Assembly (NCBI GenBank): GCA_938021455.1
Contig: CALIGP010000067.1
Coordinates: forward strand, 1-22,471
DNA from: an uncultured Lewinella sp.
GTDB lineage: Bacteria > Bacteroidota > Bacteroidia > Chitinophagales > Saprospiraceae
DNA: 22,471 nt
Reading direction: 5' to 3'
The first letter of the stretch is position 1. Every line of letters starts with the position of its first letter. The notes beneath the pieces were generated by a model. The model had not been told where the DNA came from and ran no database searches. It worked only from the letters and a program-made list of their open reading frames with translations. The position numbers were made by a program, and so were the translations under genes. Below, in pieces: positions 13,389 to 21,474 of the stretch.

Positions 13389-15584
13389 ATGCTCGGCTTT
13401 ACCTATTACCAGCAACTGGAGGAAATGGATTGTGGCGCGGCCTGTCTTCGGATGGTAGCCCGGCACTACGGCCGTTATTACAACCTCGAATACTTACGCG
13501 AGCAGACCCGAATCAGTCGTGAGGGCGTTAGCTTGTTGGGCATTAGTGAAGGGGCTGAAAGTGTTGGCCTGCAAACGCTTGCCCTCCCCGTTTCGCTGGA
13601 GCAATTGGAAAGAGACATTCCCCTGCCCTGTATTCTCCCCTGGAACGAAGAGCACTTTGTGGTTTTACACAAAGCCAAAAAGGGACGCTTCTACCTAGCT
13701 GATCCAGACCCGGCACTCGGAAAATACGAAGTCGGCAAAGCAGAGATGCTCCGCCATTGGGCCACCCTGAACAACGATCAGGGAACCTATTCCGGCAATG
13801 TTCTGGTACTAGAAACGACTCCGGACTTTTTCGCCAAGGATCGTGAGGGTATTGACAAGAGCAGCTGGAAGTACGTCCTGGACTACTTCCGCAACTACAG
13901 TATCCTTCTCTGGCAGTTTGGCGCTGGGTTAGTACTGGCCAGTATTCTTCAGATACTGCTTCCGTTCCTGCTGAAAAACATGGTGGATTTCGGCATTGTC
14001 CACGATGATTATAATTTTGTTCTTCTCGTAGTCATTGCACAAGGAATTCTACTGTTATCCACTACCCTGCTGGGCGCCATGCGCCGCTACATCATGCTTC
14101 ACATCGGTGGCCGGGTAAACGTAAGCCTGGTAAGTGACTACATTCGGAAGCTTACCCGTCTTCCACTCGAATTCTTTGACAGCCGCAGCCGAGGGGACCT
14201 TCTGCAGCGAATCAACGACCACGAGCGGCTACAGAACTTCCTGACCGGCCCTACCCTGGTACGAGTCTTCAGTATCTTCAATTTCCTTGCTTTCGCCGTT
14301 GTTTTAGCACTGTGGGACAGCTTTCTATTTCTGATTTTCCTGGTGGGTACAGCCATCAATATCGGTTGGGTTAGTTGGCAGGAAAGCCGAAAACGAGACC
14401 TTGACTTTCGACTCTTTGAGCAAAGCGCTGCCGGTAAAGAGCAGTTGATGGAGATCATTGACGGAATGCAGGAAATCAAACAAGGAAATGCAGCGCGCCA
14501 GAAGCGCTGGGCCTGGGAACGGCAACGGGCTGGACTGTACCGCACACGGATACAACTCAGCACCATCGACCAGTGGCAACGTACTGGTGGCACGGCCATC
14601 AACCAGGTAAAGAACCTGATGATCACGCTGGTGGCAGCTACGGCAGTCCTCAATGGTGATCTTACGTTGGGAACGCTGGTCGCTATCCACTACATCCTGG
14701 CCCAACTGGATACGCCGATCGAAGACTTCAATGAATTTGCCCGCGGCTATCGGGAAAGCATGATTAGCCTGGAGCGGATGAACGAAATCCACAACAAGGC
14801 CGACGAACAGGAACGGGTACACCGCTTGTCCATCATTCCCGGCGATGGAAGTCTTCAGCTGAAAGACGTAGGTTTCCACTACAACCTCCCCAATGCTCCC
14901 AGGGTATTGAAGGGTATTGATGCCATTATTCCTCCGGGAAAGGTGACGGCTATTGTTGGCGCCTCCGGCTCGGGCAAGTCTACCTTGCTTAAACTGATGC
15001 AGGGGTTTTACCAACCTACTGAAGGGGAAATTCTGCTGGGCGGAACCAACCTGTCCACCATCGACAGAACTTACTGGCGATCCATTTCCGGCGTCGTCAG
15101 CCAGGAGGGGTATATCTTCAGCGATACCATTGCCCGCAACATCGCCCTGGGCGAGGATTATATTGACCAGCAACGCTTGTTGCAAGCCGTCAAAATTGCG
15201 CAGATCGAGCGATTCATTGATCGCTTACCCAGCGGCTATGGCACCCTAATCGGGGAAGCTGGCGTCGGGCTGAGTCGTGGACAAAAGCAACGCCTCCTCA
15301 TCGCCAGAGCGATTTACCGGCAGCCTAAATATCTGTTTCTTGACGAAGCTACCACGGGGCTTAATGCCTTTACGGAGGTTACCATTATGGATGAGCTTTT
15401 CGAATACATGAAAGGGACCACCATCGTGATTGTCGCGCACAGACACTCCACTTTTGAGCGGGCAGATCACATCATTGTGGTAAACGACGGAGTTATTGTG
15501 GAGCAGGGCAACCACTCGGAGCTCATGGAAACCCGTTCGAGTTATTTCCGCCTGGTTCGGAATCAAACCCTGCTGGGTAACTAA
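13389..15584 (+). CDS. Peptidase-containing ABC transporter (C39 protease, membrane domain, ATPase)
   Basis: Such proteins cut off double-glycine leaders and export the released peptide (bacteriocins, signalling peptides). The 731-residue protein starts with a C39 peptidase domain: Gln9 (oxyanion hole), Cys15 in EMDCGAACLRM, His89 in EEHFVVLHK and Asp105 in LADPD make a complete catalytic set, so it is predicted active. A membrane domain of about six helices covers roughly 170-450. The ATPase has Walker A GASGSGKST (524-532), Q-loop Gln572, signature LSRGQKQR (628-635), Walker B YLFLDEAT (648-655) and H-loop His684. The D-loop reads TTGLN in place of the usual SALD. It is followed, with a one-base overlap (TAATG), by its adaptor. 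No double-glycine precursor was found nearby. Confidence 0.95.
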   Translation: MLGFTYYQQLEEMDCGAACLRMVARHYGRYYNLEYLREQTRISREGVSLLGISEGAESVGLQTLALPVSLEQLERDIPLPCILPWNEEHFVVLHKAKKGRFYLADPDPALGKYEVGKAEMLRHWATLNNDQGTYSGNVLVLETTPDFFAKDREGIDKSSWKYVLDYFRNYSILLWQFGAGLVLASILQILLPFLLKNMVDFGIVHDDYNFVLLVVIAQGILLLSTTLLGAMRRYIMLHIGGRVNVSLVSDYIRKLTRLPLEFFDSRSRGDLLQRINDHERLQNFLTGPTLVRVFSIFNFLAFAVVLALWDSFLFLIFLVGTAINIGWVSWQESRKRDLDFRLFEQSAAGKEQLMEIIDGMQEIKQGNAARQKRWAWERQRAGLYRTRIQLSTIDQWQRTGGTAINQVKNLMITLVAATAVLNGDLTLGTLVAIHYILAQLDTPIEDFNEFARGYRESMISLERMNEIHNKADEQERVHRLSIIPGDGSLQLKDVGFHYNLPNAPRVLKGIDAIIPPGKVTAIVGASGSGKSTLLKLMQGFYQPTEGEILLGGTNLSTIDRTYWRSISGVVSQEGYIFSDTIARNIALGEDYIDQQRLLQAVKIAQIERFIDRLPSGYGTLIGEAGVGLSRGQKQRLLIARAIYRQPKYLFLDEATTGLNAFTEVTIMDELFEYMKGTTIVIVAHRHSTFERADHIIVVNDGVIVEQGNHSELMETRSSYFRLVRNQTLLGN

Positions 15585-16876
15585 TGGTAGGAATAGAAGA
15601 CAACAGTCCCTTACCGGTTGATCGGCCGGAATTACGGAGCCAGGATGTAGAGGAGATCATTGGCACCCCGCCAGCCTGGCTTGCCAAGTCTGGTACTATC
15701 ATTCTTGTGATCATCATATTTTTGCTTGTTCTCATGACATCGATGTACACTTACCCCGACGTGGTAACGGGTAAGCTAACCCTTACTACCATTGACCCAC
15801 CACGCCCCCTGCGTGCACCGAAGGACCTCCTTGTTGACCGAGTACTCATAAAAGACAACGATTCCGTTTCTGCCATGCAAATACTCGTCGTGGCGAAAAC
15901 GATTGCGGCATTCGACGATGTCTCCTCCCTTGATACCCGGCTCTTTAATCCCATTGATGAATCAGACCAGGGACTGGCCAACTTCGACATCCCCACCAAC
16001 TGGAACCTGGGAGAGATCAAGGAAGCCGTCTTTGAGTTCCGCGAAAAACAAGAAATATATAAAAACCTGAAAGATCGTCGGTTGGACGGTCTTACTACCC
16101 GGGAGCTTCAGCGGCGAATTGATCAGCAAGAGCGTAAAATCAGAACTGAACGTGCACGACAAGGGAGGCTCGAAGACGAGATGCAACGAGAGCGGGAGCG
16201 ACTAACGCGCGAGGAACAATTGGCCTCTGATGGTCTGAACAATAATCAACAGCTTACCCTTGCCCGCCGGCAGGTGGAAATTGCAGAAGACAATCTACAG
16301 CGAAGCCGGGCAGCCGTAAGGGCTGCAAGCTTTGACATTGAGCTCATGCGCAACCAGATTGAAAGCTACCGCGGTGGTTTACCCAGCACCCTTAACCAAG
16401 CAGCGGACGACCTTCGGAATAGTTATGACGCACTACGAGCGGGCGTCTCTAATTGGATGCAAAAGTATACCCTCGTTAGCCCCGTCAAAGGTGTTGTGAT
16501 CCTCGACCGGGAAGTGAGGGCTGAGCAATACATTTTGCAAGGCACCAAGGTTGCCACTATTATCCCAGCCAACCCCGGAGACATCATCGGTCGCATCGAC
16601 TTGCCCGTCAGGGGCTCTGGCGCCGTTGACATTGGCCAGAAAGTGATGGTACGCTTCGCGAGCTACCCTTATCTGGAATATGGCTCCGTAGAAGGGCGAG
16701 TAGTGAAGAAAGGCAACTTACAAAGTGAAGGCCGTATCAACGTAGAGGTAAGCTTCCCCAAAGAGTTGTTAACTACTACTGGCAACCGATTAGAAGCCAG
16801 CCCGTTCATGGAGGGAGAAGCCAGTATCATTACGGATGACAAGCCGCTGCTATCTCGGTTTTTAGATCGGTTTTGA
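15584..16876 (+). CDS. HlyD-type membrane fusion protein for the C39 exporter
   Basis: This periplasmic adaptor links the ABC exporter to an outer-membrane channel. It has 430 residues: a short cytoplasmic N-terminus, one membrane helix (about 37-54, GTIILVIIIFLLVLMTSM), the first lipoyl half (LRAPKDLLVDRVLIKDNDSV, 76-95), a long charged coiled coil (about 145-290), then the second lipoyl half (LVSPVKGVVIL, 297-307) and a beta-barrel region (about 330-415). The start ATG overlaps the transporter's TAA (TAATG), so the two are co-translated. Neither this gene nor its partner is followed by a TolC gene on the same strand. The nearest outer-membrane factor is convergent, 79 bases downstream. Confidence 0.92.
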   Translation: MVGIEDNSPLPVDRPELRSQDVEEIIGTPPAWLAKSGTIILVIIIFLLVLMTSMYTYPDVVTGKLTLTTIDPPRPLRAPKDLLVDRVLIKDNDSVSAMQILVVAKTIAAFDDVSSLDTRLFNPIDESDQGLANFDIPTNWNLGEIKEAVFEFREKQEIYKNLKDRRLDGLTTRELQRRIDQQERKIRTERARQGRLEDEMQRERERLTREEQLASDGLNNNQQLTLARRQVEIAEDNLQRSRAAVRAASFDIELMRNQIESYRGGLPSTLNQAADDLRNSYDALRAGVSNWMQKYTLVSPVKGVVILDREVRAEQYILQGTKVATIIPANPGDIIGRIDLPVRGSGAVDIGQKVMVRFASYPYLEYGSVEGRVVKKGNLQSEGRINVEVSFPKELLTTTGNRLEASPFMEGEASIITDDKPLLSRFLDRF

Positions 16877-16955
16877 GGTCATAATCTTCATCAGGAGGGC
16901 AGAGAAACACTTTCCCTTTCAGTCCAATGTCCCAGGGTTGATCTTCCAATATATG

Positions 16956-18176
16956 TTATCTCAACAACTCCCCATTAACTGCCGTACAAAGCTCTCCCCC
17001 ACGCTCTCTAATCTTCAGATAGTTTTGGTATAAATCTGTAGAGACATCCAGTAGCTTTAATTCGTTCCTTATTGCTCGTTCCTGGATGGCTAATAATGGC
17101 AATGGATTGAAGCCCTCTTTCTTTTTTAGTTGGTCACTGATCTGTCTTAGTTCTTCTTGTTCTTTACGATGCAAAGCGGCCATGAATTTGAAATGCTCAA
17201 ATTCTATCCGCCAGCTAGCTACTTCTTCTTCGTACTCTGCCCTATCCGTTGCTAACGCTAAGGCCTGTTCCTTCCGAAGGCTTTGCTCTTCCAATTCCAG
17301 TTCCCGCATTTTGAGCTTTTTATCGCCAGAATTTGGTAGCTGAAAAGCTAAACCAACGGAAAACCGCTCTTCCAGTTCATCCGTGTGTGGCCCCTGGTAT
17401 TTCAATTGGGCAAAATCAAAAAATTGTTTCTGTTCTGCTTTCTCCAGCTCCAGTTCGTAGGAGACGGTCGCAAGCTCGTAGTCTAATTTAGGATCAACAC
17501 CCCTTTTAAAATTACCAGGAAAGGCCTCTCCGATTTCAGACAAGGAGATGAAGGCAACAAAGGAATAATTAGGCTCCAATAAGCCCAGGTCATTATTGAT
17601 TCGTGCTTGTACCGTTTTTAGTGTGGAGAAACGCAGGTCAAGATCCGTAACATCTTGTCGAAGTCCGATGAGCTTAGACCAATCAAAATCCAAGCTTCCA
17701 GCTTGTCGGCTAAGCACTAATTGCCGATCATCCATAACTACTCTAAGTCTGGTCAGAATGTCTAGTTCCCGATCCATAAGGTAGAGCACCAGCCACTGTG
17801 AATATCGATCCGCTAAGTCATCACAGTTTAACTCCTGAGCATCAAAGTCAGGCGCTCTTTCCTGATGATTATACAGGGCCGTCAGAGCCCGTCTCTTTCG
17901 CCCAGTACTGGGCGAGACCCGGAAGGTGTACTCTTGTTGGTCAATATCAAAATCTCTCGTTTCGGTTCTAAATTGATATTCTTCAATCCAGGGCATCCGG
18001 GCCGAGAGAACGGAGCGATTTTCTCCGGGCATTCCGTCGTTACTCTCCTTTCTAATTTGAAAAAAATCAGTTGAGGTAATAACCTTTTGAGCCGCCAGCT
18101 CAGCTGGGGGCCATAGAATGACAAGCCACCAAAGTAAAAAAGGCAAAAATATTCTTTGTTGATTTACGGTAATCAT
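16956..18176 (-). CDS. TolC-like outer-membrane efflux protein (divergent)
   Basis: From ATG 18176 the protein has 406 residues. A start seven codons upstream is possible, but this one gives a clean signal peptide (IFLPFLLWWLVILWPPAELAA). Long helical stretches rich in Glu, Leu, Lys and Arg follow, arranged as two halves. The second half begins with the typical strand-to-helix turn FSVGLAFQLPNSGDKKLKMRELELEEQ (about 272-298) and ends in a helix reaching 390. This is the pattern of outer-membrane factors that form a channel-tunnel trimer. It is divergent and somewhat short, and the N-terminal half is hard to align by eye, so the call is by pattern and context. It is the third gene of the DUF4956 operon and also sits convergently next to the peptide exporter. 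Confidence 0.65.
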   Translation of the reverse strand: MITVNQQRIFLPFLLWWLVILWPPAELAAQKVITSTDFFQIRKESNDGMPGENRSVLSARMPWIEEYQFRTETRDFDIDQQEYTFRVSPSTGRKRRALTALYNHQERAPDFDAQELNCDDLADRYSQWLVLYLMDRELDILTRLRVVMDDRQLVLSRQAGSLDFDWSKLIGLRQDVTDLDLRFSTLKTVQARINNDLGLLEPNYSFVAFISLSEIGEAFPGNFKRGVDPKLDYELATVSYELELEKAEQKQFFDFAQLKYQGPHTDELEERFSVGLAFQLPNSGDKKLKMRELELEEQSLRKEQALALATDRAEYEEEVASWRIEFEHFKFMAALHRKEQEELRQISDQLKKKEGFNPLPLLAIQERAIRNELKLLDVSTDLYQNYLKIRERGGELCTAVNGELLR

Positions 18177-18227
18177 GTCCGGAAAAACCATACTCATTTA
18201 TCGGCTATATTATTGGAATGAAGTTTA

Positions 18228-19229
18228 CTATTCTACCGGCACACGCCTTATACCAACTTTCTCCTTTTGGAGGAATAAATTCTCAGGAGAAATTTCTACA
18301 ATAACCTCTCGCCCATAGGTTTTAAAGTCTGGTAACTTTCTCAGCCTTGTAGGAGTCTCGACAATGCGAGAGCCCAGGCCTATCACTTTGCCTAGATAGG
18401 TTTGTCCGCCAGTCTTCAGAGAATACACTTCAAGCTCATCTCCCAGCGCAACTTTTGCCGTCAGGTCTTCATGAACGTAGCCACGAACAAGGCTGGAATG
18501 TGGTTCGTAGAAAGAAAGCAGCGTAGAATAAGACTGAACGTGCTCCTCTTCCCTTACTTCTATATTCCCAACAATACCGTTCTCAGGAGCCTTTACGATA
18601 AAGGGCTGCACCTTCTGATCATCCTCAAAGGCCATCTCGGCCTCCAGCCGGCGAATTTGTTCGGCGTAGGGGTTTTTTCCCAGGCTCAATTCCTGACGTA
18701 GGTTTTCTTTACTCAACGTACTAGCTTCCAGTGTTCGAGACTTCTTGGCCTCCAAAAGGGAAATTTTATCTTCAATTGGGCGGTAATCACTGGCTGTCGC
18801 CGAAATAGATTCCAAGCCCTCGGCTAATGACTTCCTGTAGTTTAGTTCTTTTCGCAGAGAAGTAATATCCTCCTCGATACGGGCCAGCTCATCCGTAGAC
18901 TTCCCAGCCTTCTCCTGAAGTTCACTCTGCTTTCGTTGTCGCCATAGTTTTTCTTCCGCACGTAGCTCTCTAATTCTGTAAGTTTGGTCGGCTAAAGTCT
19001 CCTTAGACTTACGACGACTAACTTTTATTAGTGCTTCCCCTTTATTGACCGCTTGGCCGGGGCGAACGAGTAACTCATCAATCACCACCGGGTAATTGTA
19101 ATTGACCGTTATTTCGTTGCTTTCGGCGAAGCCGAAAAAGCTCAAATCATCGTCGGCAGGTGGACGAAAAAGAAAAACGAGTGATAAACCCAGCACGATA
19201 AGTACCAGGTAAAATAAATTGAACCGCAT
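18228..19229 (-). CDS. HlyD-type membrane fusion protein, second gene of the DUF4956 operon
   Basis: The 333-residue product starts at ATG 19229, four bases after the DUF4956 stop; a longer reading from 19295 would run back into that gene. It has a membrane helix (about 5-22, LFYLVLIVLGLSLVFLFR) and a lipoyl half (about 39-70, VDIN-like VVIDELLVRPGQAVNKGEALIKV). A long coiled coil follows (about 75-205), then the second lipoyl half (VKAPENGIVGNIEVREEEHV, 212-231) and a beta-barrel (LVRGYVHEDLTAKVALGDELEVYS, 247-270). This is a complete periplasmic adaptor. In known systems such proteins bridge an inner-membrane pump and a TolC channel. Here the only inner-membrane partner in the operon is DUF4956. 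Confidence 0.9.
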   Translation of the reverse strand: MRFNLFYLVLIVLGLSLVFLFRPPADDDLSFFGFAESNEITVNYNYPVVIDELLVRPGQAVNKGEALIKVSRRKSKETLADQTYRIRELRAEEKLWRQRKQSELQEKAGKSTDELARIEEDITSLRKELNYRKSLAEGLESISATASDYRPIEDKISLLEAKKSRTLEASTLSKENLRQELSLGKNPYAEQIRRLEAEMAFEDDQKVQPFIVKAPENGIVGNIEVREEEHVQSYSTLLSFYEPHSSLVRGYVHEDLTAKVALGDELEVYSLKTGGQTYLGKVIGLGSRIVETPTRLRKLPDFKTYGREVIVEISPENLFLQKEKVGIRRVPVE

Positions 19230-19233
19230 AGGT

Positions 19234-19974
19234 TTATAGTTTCGTAGGGCGTTTACGGAAATTAAGCTTAAGCTCCTCCAGGCCTTCCACCTCATTAAGA
19301 TCAGCGGACAAATCGTTGATCGAAGCCCGGTCCTTAAGTCGGATTAAATAGGTGAACTCCTGCAGGTTCTCCCGGGAAAATTCCTCTATTTTAGGTATGC
19401 CATCTTCCGTATAAGTCTGTACTCTTTTATCAGAGAGAAACCTTAATTGCTCCAGTTCTAAATCCCGACAATGCTGCTTCAGCAGCTTTTCAATGATCCG
19501 CTGCTGTTTATCTTCTTTCGGTACTTTTAGCTTGATCTCTCCAATCAACTCATTATTATTACTCATCGGTGAAAAACGGAGAATAACCGCTCCCAGGCAA
19601 AACACCACAGCACCGGTTAGTGCAACGCTAAAGCCCAGTACTCCCGTAGCAATGCCCGTTCCCAGGGAAGCAAACATAAAGGTGATATTTCTCGGGTCAT
19701 CCAGCACCGTACGGAAACGAATAATGGAAAGCGCCCCGATGATTCCCAGTCCGCGGGCAAGGCTATCTCCAATGGCCTGCATCACCGTCGCGGCCACGAT
19801 TCCAATAAGAATCAGCGACTGCAAGAAGTGTGCTCTCCGATAAATACTCTGGGTCGTCAGATCATACGTGATGGCGATAAGCGAAGAGAGAAAAAACGAA
19901 AACAAAGTTGTCAATAACACCACGTAGAAAGAGGGAGTATCGGGATTGTAACTCAACCATTCAATATCAAACAT
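19234..19974 (-). CDS. DUF4956 membrane protein
   Basis: This 246-residue protein has about four membrane segments (15-39, 49-72, 75-88, 97-134) and the DUF4956 signature GLGIIGALSIIRFRTVLDDPRN (75-96). A cytoplasmic C-terminal domain of about 100 residues follows, with an alternating strand-helix pattern (148-240) that could be ferredoxin-like. The glycine-rich pair of helices plus a small C-terminal domain looks, by eye, like the plan of MgtC-type proteins. Elsewhere DUF4956 is usually found with polyphosphate-polymerase (VTC) or CotH-like genes. Here it heads an operon with an HlyD-type adaptor and a TolC-like protein. No catalytic motif is visible. Its role is unknown: a channel, an energiser or a scaffold are all possible. 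Confidence 0.9.
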   Translation of the reverse strand: MFDIEWLSYNPDTPSFYVVLLTTLFSFFLSSLIAITYDLTTQSIYRRAHFLQSLILIGIVAATVMQAIGDSLARGLGIIGALSIIRFRTVLDDPRNITFMFASLGTGIATGVLGFSVALTGAVVFCLGAVILRFSPMSNNNELIGEIKLKVPKEDKQQRIIEKLLKQHCRDLELEQLRFLSDKRVQTYTEDGIPKIEEFSRENLQEFTYLIRLKDRASINDLSADLNEVEGLEELKLNFRKRPTKL

Positions 19975-20019
19975 GCCAGGCCTTAAAGTGAGAAAAGATG
20001 GTGATAATAAGCTATAAAA

Positions 20020-20042
20020 TCAGGTGCGCTTCGGCTACCTGA
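20020..20042 (-). promoter_or_regulatory. UUCG-capped hairpin in the DUF4956 operon leader
   Basis: TCAGGTGCGC (20020-20029), TTCG, GGCTACCTGA form a stem of about nine pairs with one bulge and a C(UUCG)G tetraloop. Read on the minus strand the hairpin is followed by TTTTATAGCTTATT, so it resembles an intrinsic terminator in the untranslated leader, 46 bases before the DUF4956 ATG. It could be an attenuator. Confidence 0.55.
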
Positions 20043-20058
20043 CCCAATTATAAGGCCT

Positions 20059-20087
20059 ATTATATCATTAGACCTAAGATTGGTCAA
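20059..20087 (-). promoter_or_regulatory. Sigma-70-like promoter of the DUF4956 operon
   Basis: On the minus strand TTGACC (20087-20082) and TATAAT (20064-20059) are separated by exactly 17 bases. This is a near-perfect enterobacterial-type promoter. It would start transcription at about 20052 and give a leader of about 78 nt. The rest of the gap 19975-20298 holds the leader hairpin and the AraC promoter candidate, with no gene. Confidence 0.6.
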
Positions 20088-20259
20088 TTACCTTCGCCAG
20101 GCACACTGAAAAGTTAGGAAATCCACATTGACTCAGCAGTCAACTCCCTCCAACCTCACAACCACTCGTTAGCCAGCAGGGAGCTACTTAACACTATCAT
20201 GCCCCATATCATCTAGCTGGACTAGGTAGACTTGAGCTTCAATTGCCGCCATCAACAAC

Positions 20260-20267
20260 TACTTTTG
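20260..20267 (+). promoter_or_regulatory. Minus-7 box upstream of the AraC-type regulator
   Basis: TACTTTTG fits TAnnTTTG exactly and lies 31 bases before the ATG at 20299. The nearest TTG elements (20232, 20243) are at spacings of 25 and 14 bases, so the minus-33 element is unclear. Confidence 0.4.
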
Positions 20268-20298
20268 AGGCCTCCAAACACTCCCAAATTGAATTAGA

Positions 20299-21351
20299 AT
20301 GGTCAGTAAGTTCAAGCCTGAGATGAACAAAGCATACTTCATTGAAAAGTATACCATGATTTACGTTCTGAAGGGTAGCGGAGGAATTGAGGTCGACTTC
20401 AAGACCTATCACAATTGGAATGAAAAGCTCATCTTCCTTGAAATCGGACAGTATATTAGGTTTTTATCAGACCGCTTCGAAGTTAGAAGAGTAGAGTTCC
20501 AAAAGGAAGTAGTGTTTCGAAAAAAAGAGGTAAGGGTACTCTTCAAGCATCTGGTTTCATTAGGTTACATCAATTTCACAGAATGTGAAGATTGCCATAA
20601 ATACCTGAACAACTCCGTCTTCTCCGAACAAGTGAGCGACATCATTGATGTATCCTCAGAGCAGTGGTATTGGCAAAACCCCTTTCATGCTAATCAGGAA
20701 GAATACCACGTCATCTTTGACATCAAGGACATCATCGACGAGCGATACAAAAGCCACCTCACCAACGACCAACTTGCCAAAATCATCGGGACTCAGGGTT
20801 ACGAGACACAGGCCTTATTTAAGGATAAAGTGGGGCTATCCGTACGGTCACTCTTGAGCCAAAAGCGTTTTTTAGAAAGTCGGAGAGCACTGGCCTTTAC
20901 GGACAAGAGCATCAAAGAAATTGCCTATGAACACGGTTTTAAAGACCCTGCCTACTTCAATCGCGTTTTCAGTAAAATGGGGCAGCAGACGCCCAATCAA
21001 TTTCGTAAGGCGCTTGACTTTGAGCAGAAAGACAGCTTTTTGCCGGAGCTCTATGACCTGCTAAGTACGCACCACAAAGAGAAAAGAGCTCTTGACTTCT
21101 ATGCTAATAAGATGCACCTGCCGGTCAAGACACTCTCCAAGAAGGTCAAAGATCGGCTGAACACGACGCTTGGGCAGCTCATTCGGCAAGAGGTTATTAA
21201 TACGGCCAAAACTTTGCTGCAGACGGATATTCCCATTAAGGAAATTGCCTGGGAACTGGGCTTTGAAGAAGCCAACCACTTCTCTGCCTTTTTCAAGCAC
21301 CACACCACTTTCTCTCCCGGGGAGTTCCGTCGGTTGATGACGGAACGCTAA
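20299..21351 (+). CDS. Regulator with two tandem AraC-type DNA-binding domains
   Basis: The 350-residue protein begins with a cupin-like, strand-rich effector region (about 10-70, YTMIYVLKGSGGIEVDF), then a connecting region of about 75 residues. Two AraC/XylS-type helix-turn-helix domains follow. The first (about 150-238) has LTNDQLAKIIG, DKSIKEIAYEHGFKDPAYFNRVFSKMGQQTPNQFRK. The second (about 250-346) has LPVKTLSKKVKD and TDIPIKEIAWELGFEEANHFSAFFKHHTTFSPGEFRR. Both keep the IKEIA..LGF and F...FSP.. patterns. Normal AraC members have one such domain (two helix-turn-helix motifs), so this is a duplicated DNA-binding module. It is divergent from the DUF4956 operon across a 324-bp gap and lies upstream of the membrane and YHS genes. 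It could control either side. Confidence 0.9.
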   Translation: MVSKFKPEMNKAYFIEKYTMIYVLKGSGGIEVDFKTYHNWNEKLIFLEIGQYIRFLSDRFEVRRVEFQKEVVFRKKEVRVLFKHLVSLGYINFTECEDCHKYLNNSVFSEQVSDIIDVSSEQWYWQNPFHANQEEYHVIFDIKDIIDERYKSHLTNDQLAKIIGTQGYETQALFKDKVGLSVRSLLSQKRFLESRRALAFTDKSIKEIAYEHGFKDPAYFNRVFSKMGQQTPNQFRKALDFEQKDSFLPELYDLLSTHHKEKRALDFYANKMHLPVKTLSKKVKDRLNTTLGQLIRQEVINTAKTLLQTDIPIKEIAWELGFEEANHFSAFFKHHTTFSPGEFRRLMTER

Positions 21352-21415
21352 ATACCTTATTCCTCGTTGCGGCGAGAAGAAGTACAACACAATGGTCTTT
21401 TTTTGTACGTAAGTC

Positions 21416-21431
21416 GCTGGCGTAGGCCAGC
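21416..21431. promoter_or_regulatory. Short perfect dyad next to the membrane-protein gene promoter
   Basis: GCTGGC (21416-21421), GTAG, GCCAGC (21426-21431) form a perfect dyad that abuts CATCTTTG (21431-21438), a one-mismatch minus-7 box, 37 bases before the ATG at 21475. It could be an operator or a start-proximal hairpin. Function unproven. Confidence 0.35.
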
Positions 21432-21474
21432 ATCTTTGCCTTGCAATTAATTCTTACACAAAAATAGAATAACC

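Noticed and set aside
14325..15185. Open frame of 286 codons on the minus strand inside the C39 exporter gene
   Set aside because: It is antisense to a protein with a full set of C39 and ABC motifs, has no recognisable domain and no promoter, and is explained by codon use of the sense gene.
16877..16955. Small peptide gene or terminator between the convergent transport operons
   Set aside because: Only 79 bases, no start-stop frame with a double-glycine leader and no stable hairpin was found.
21382..21408. GTACAA..TTGTAC dyad between the AraC-type regulator and the SPW-like gene
   Set aside because: Six-base arms over a 15-nt gap are expected by chance at this length; no further copy supports an operator.
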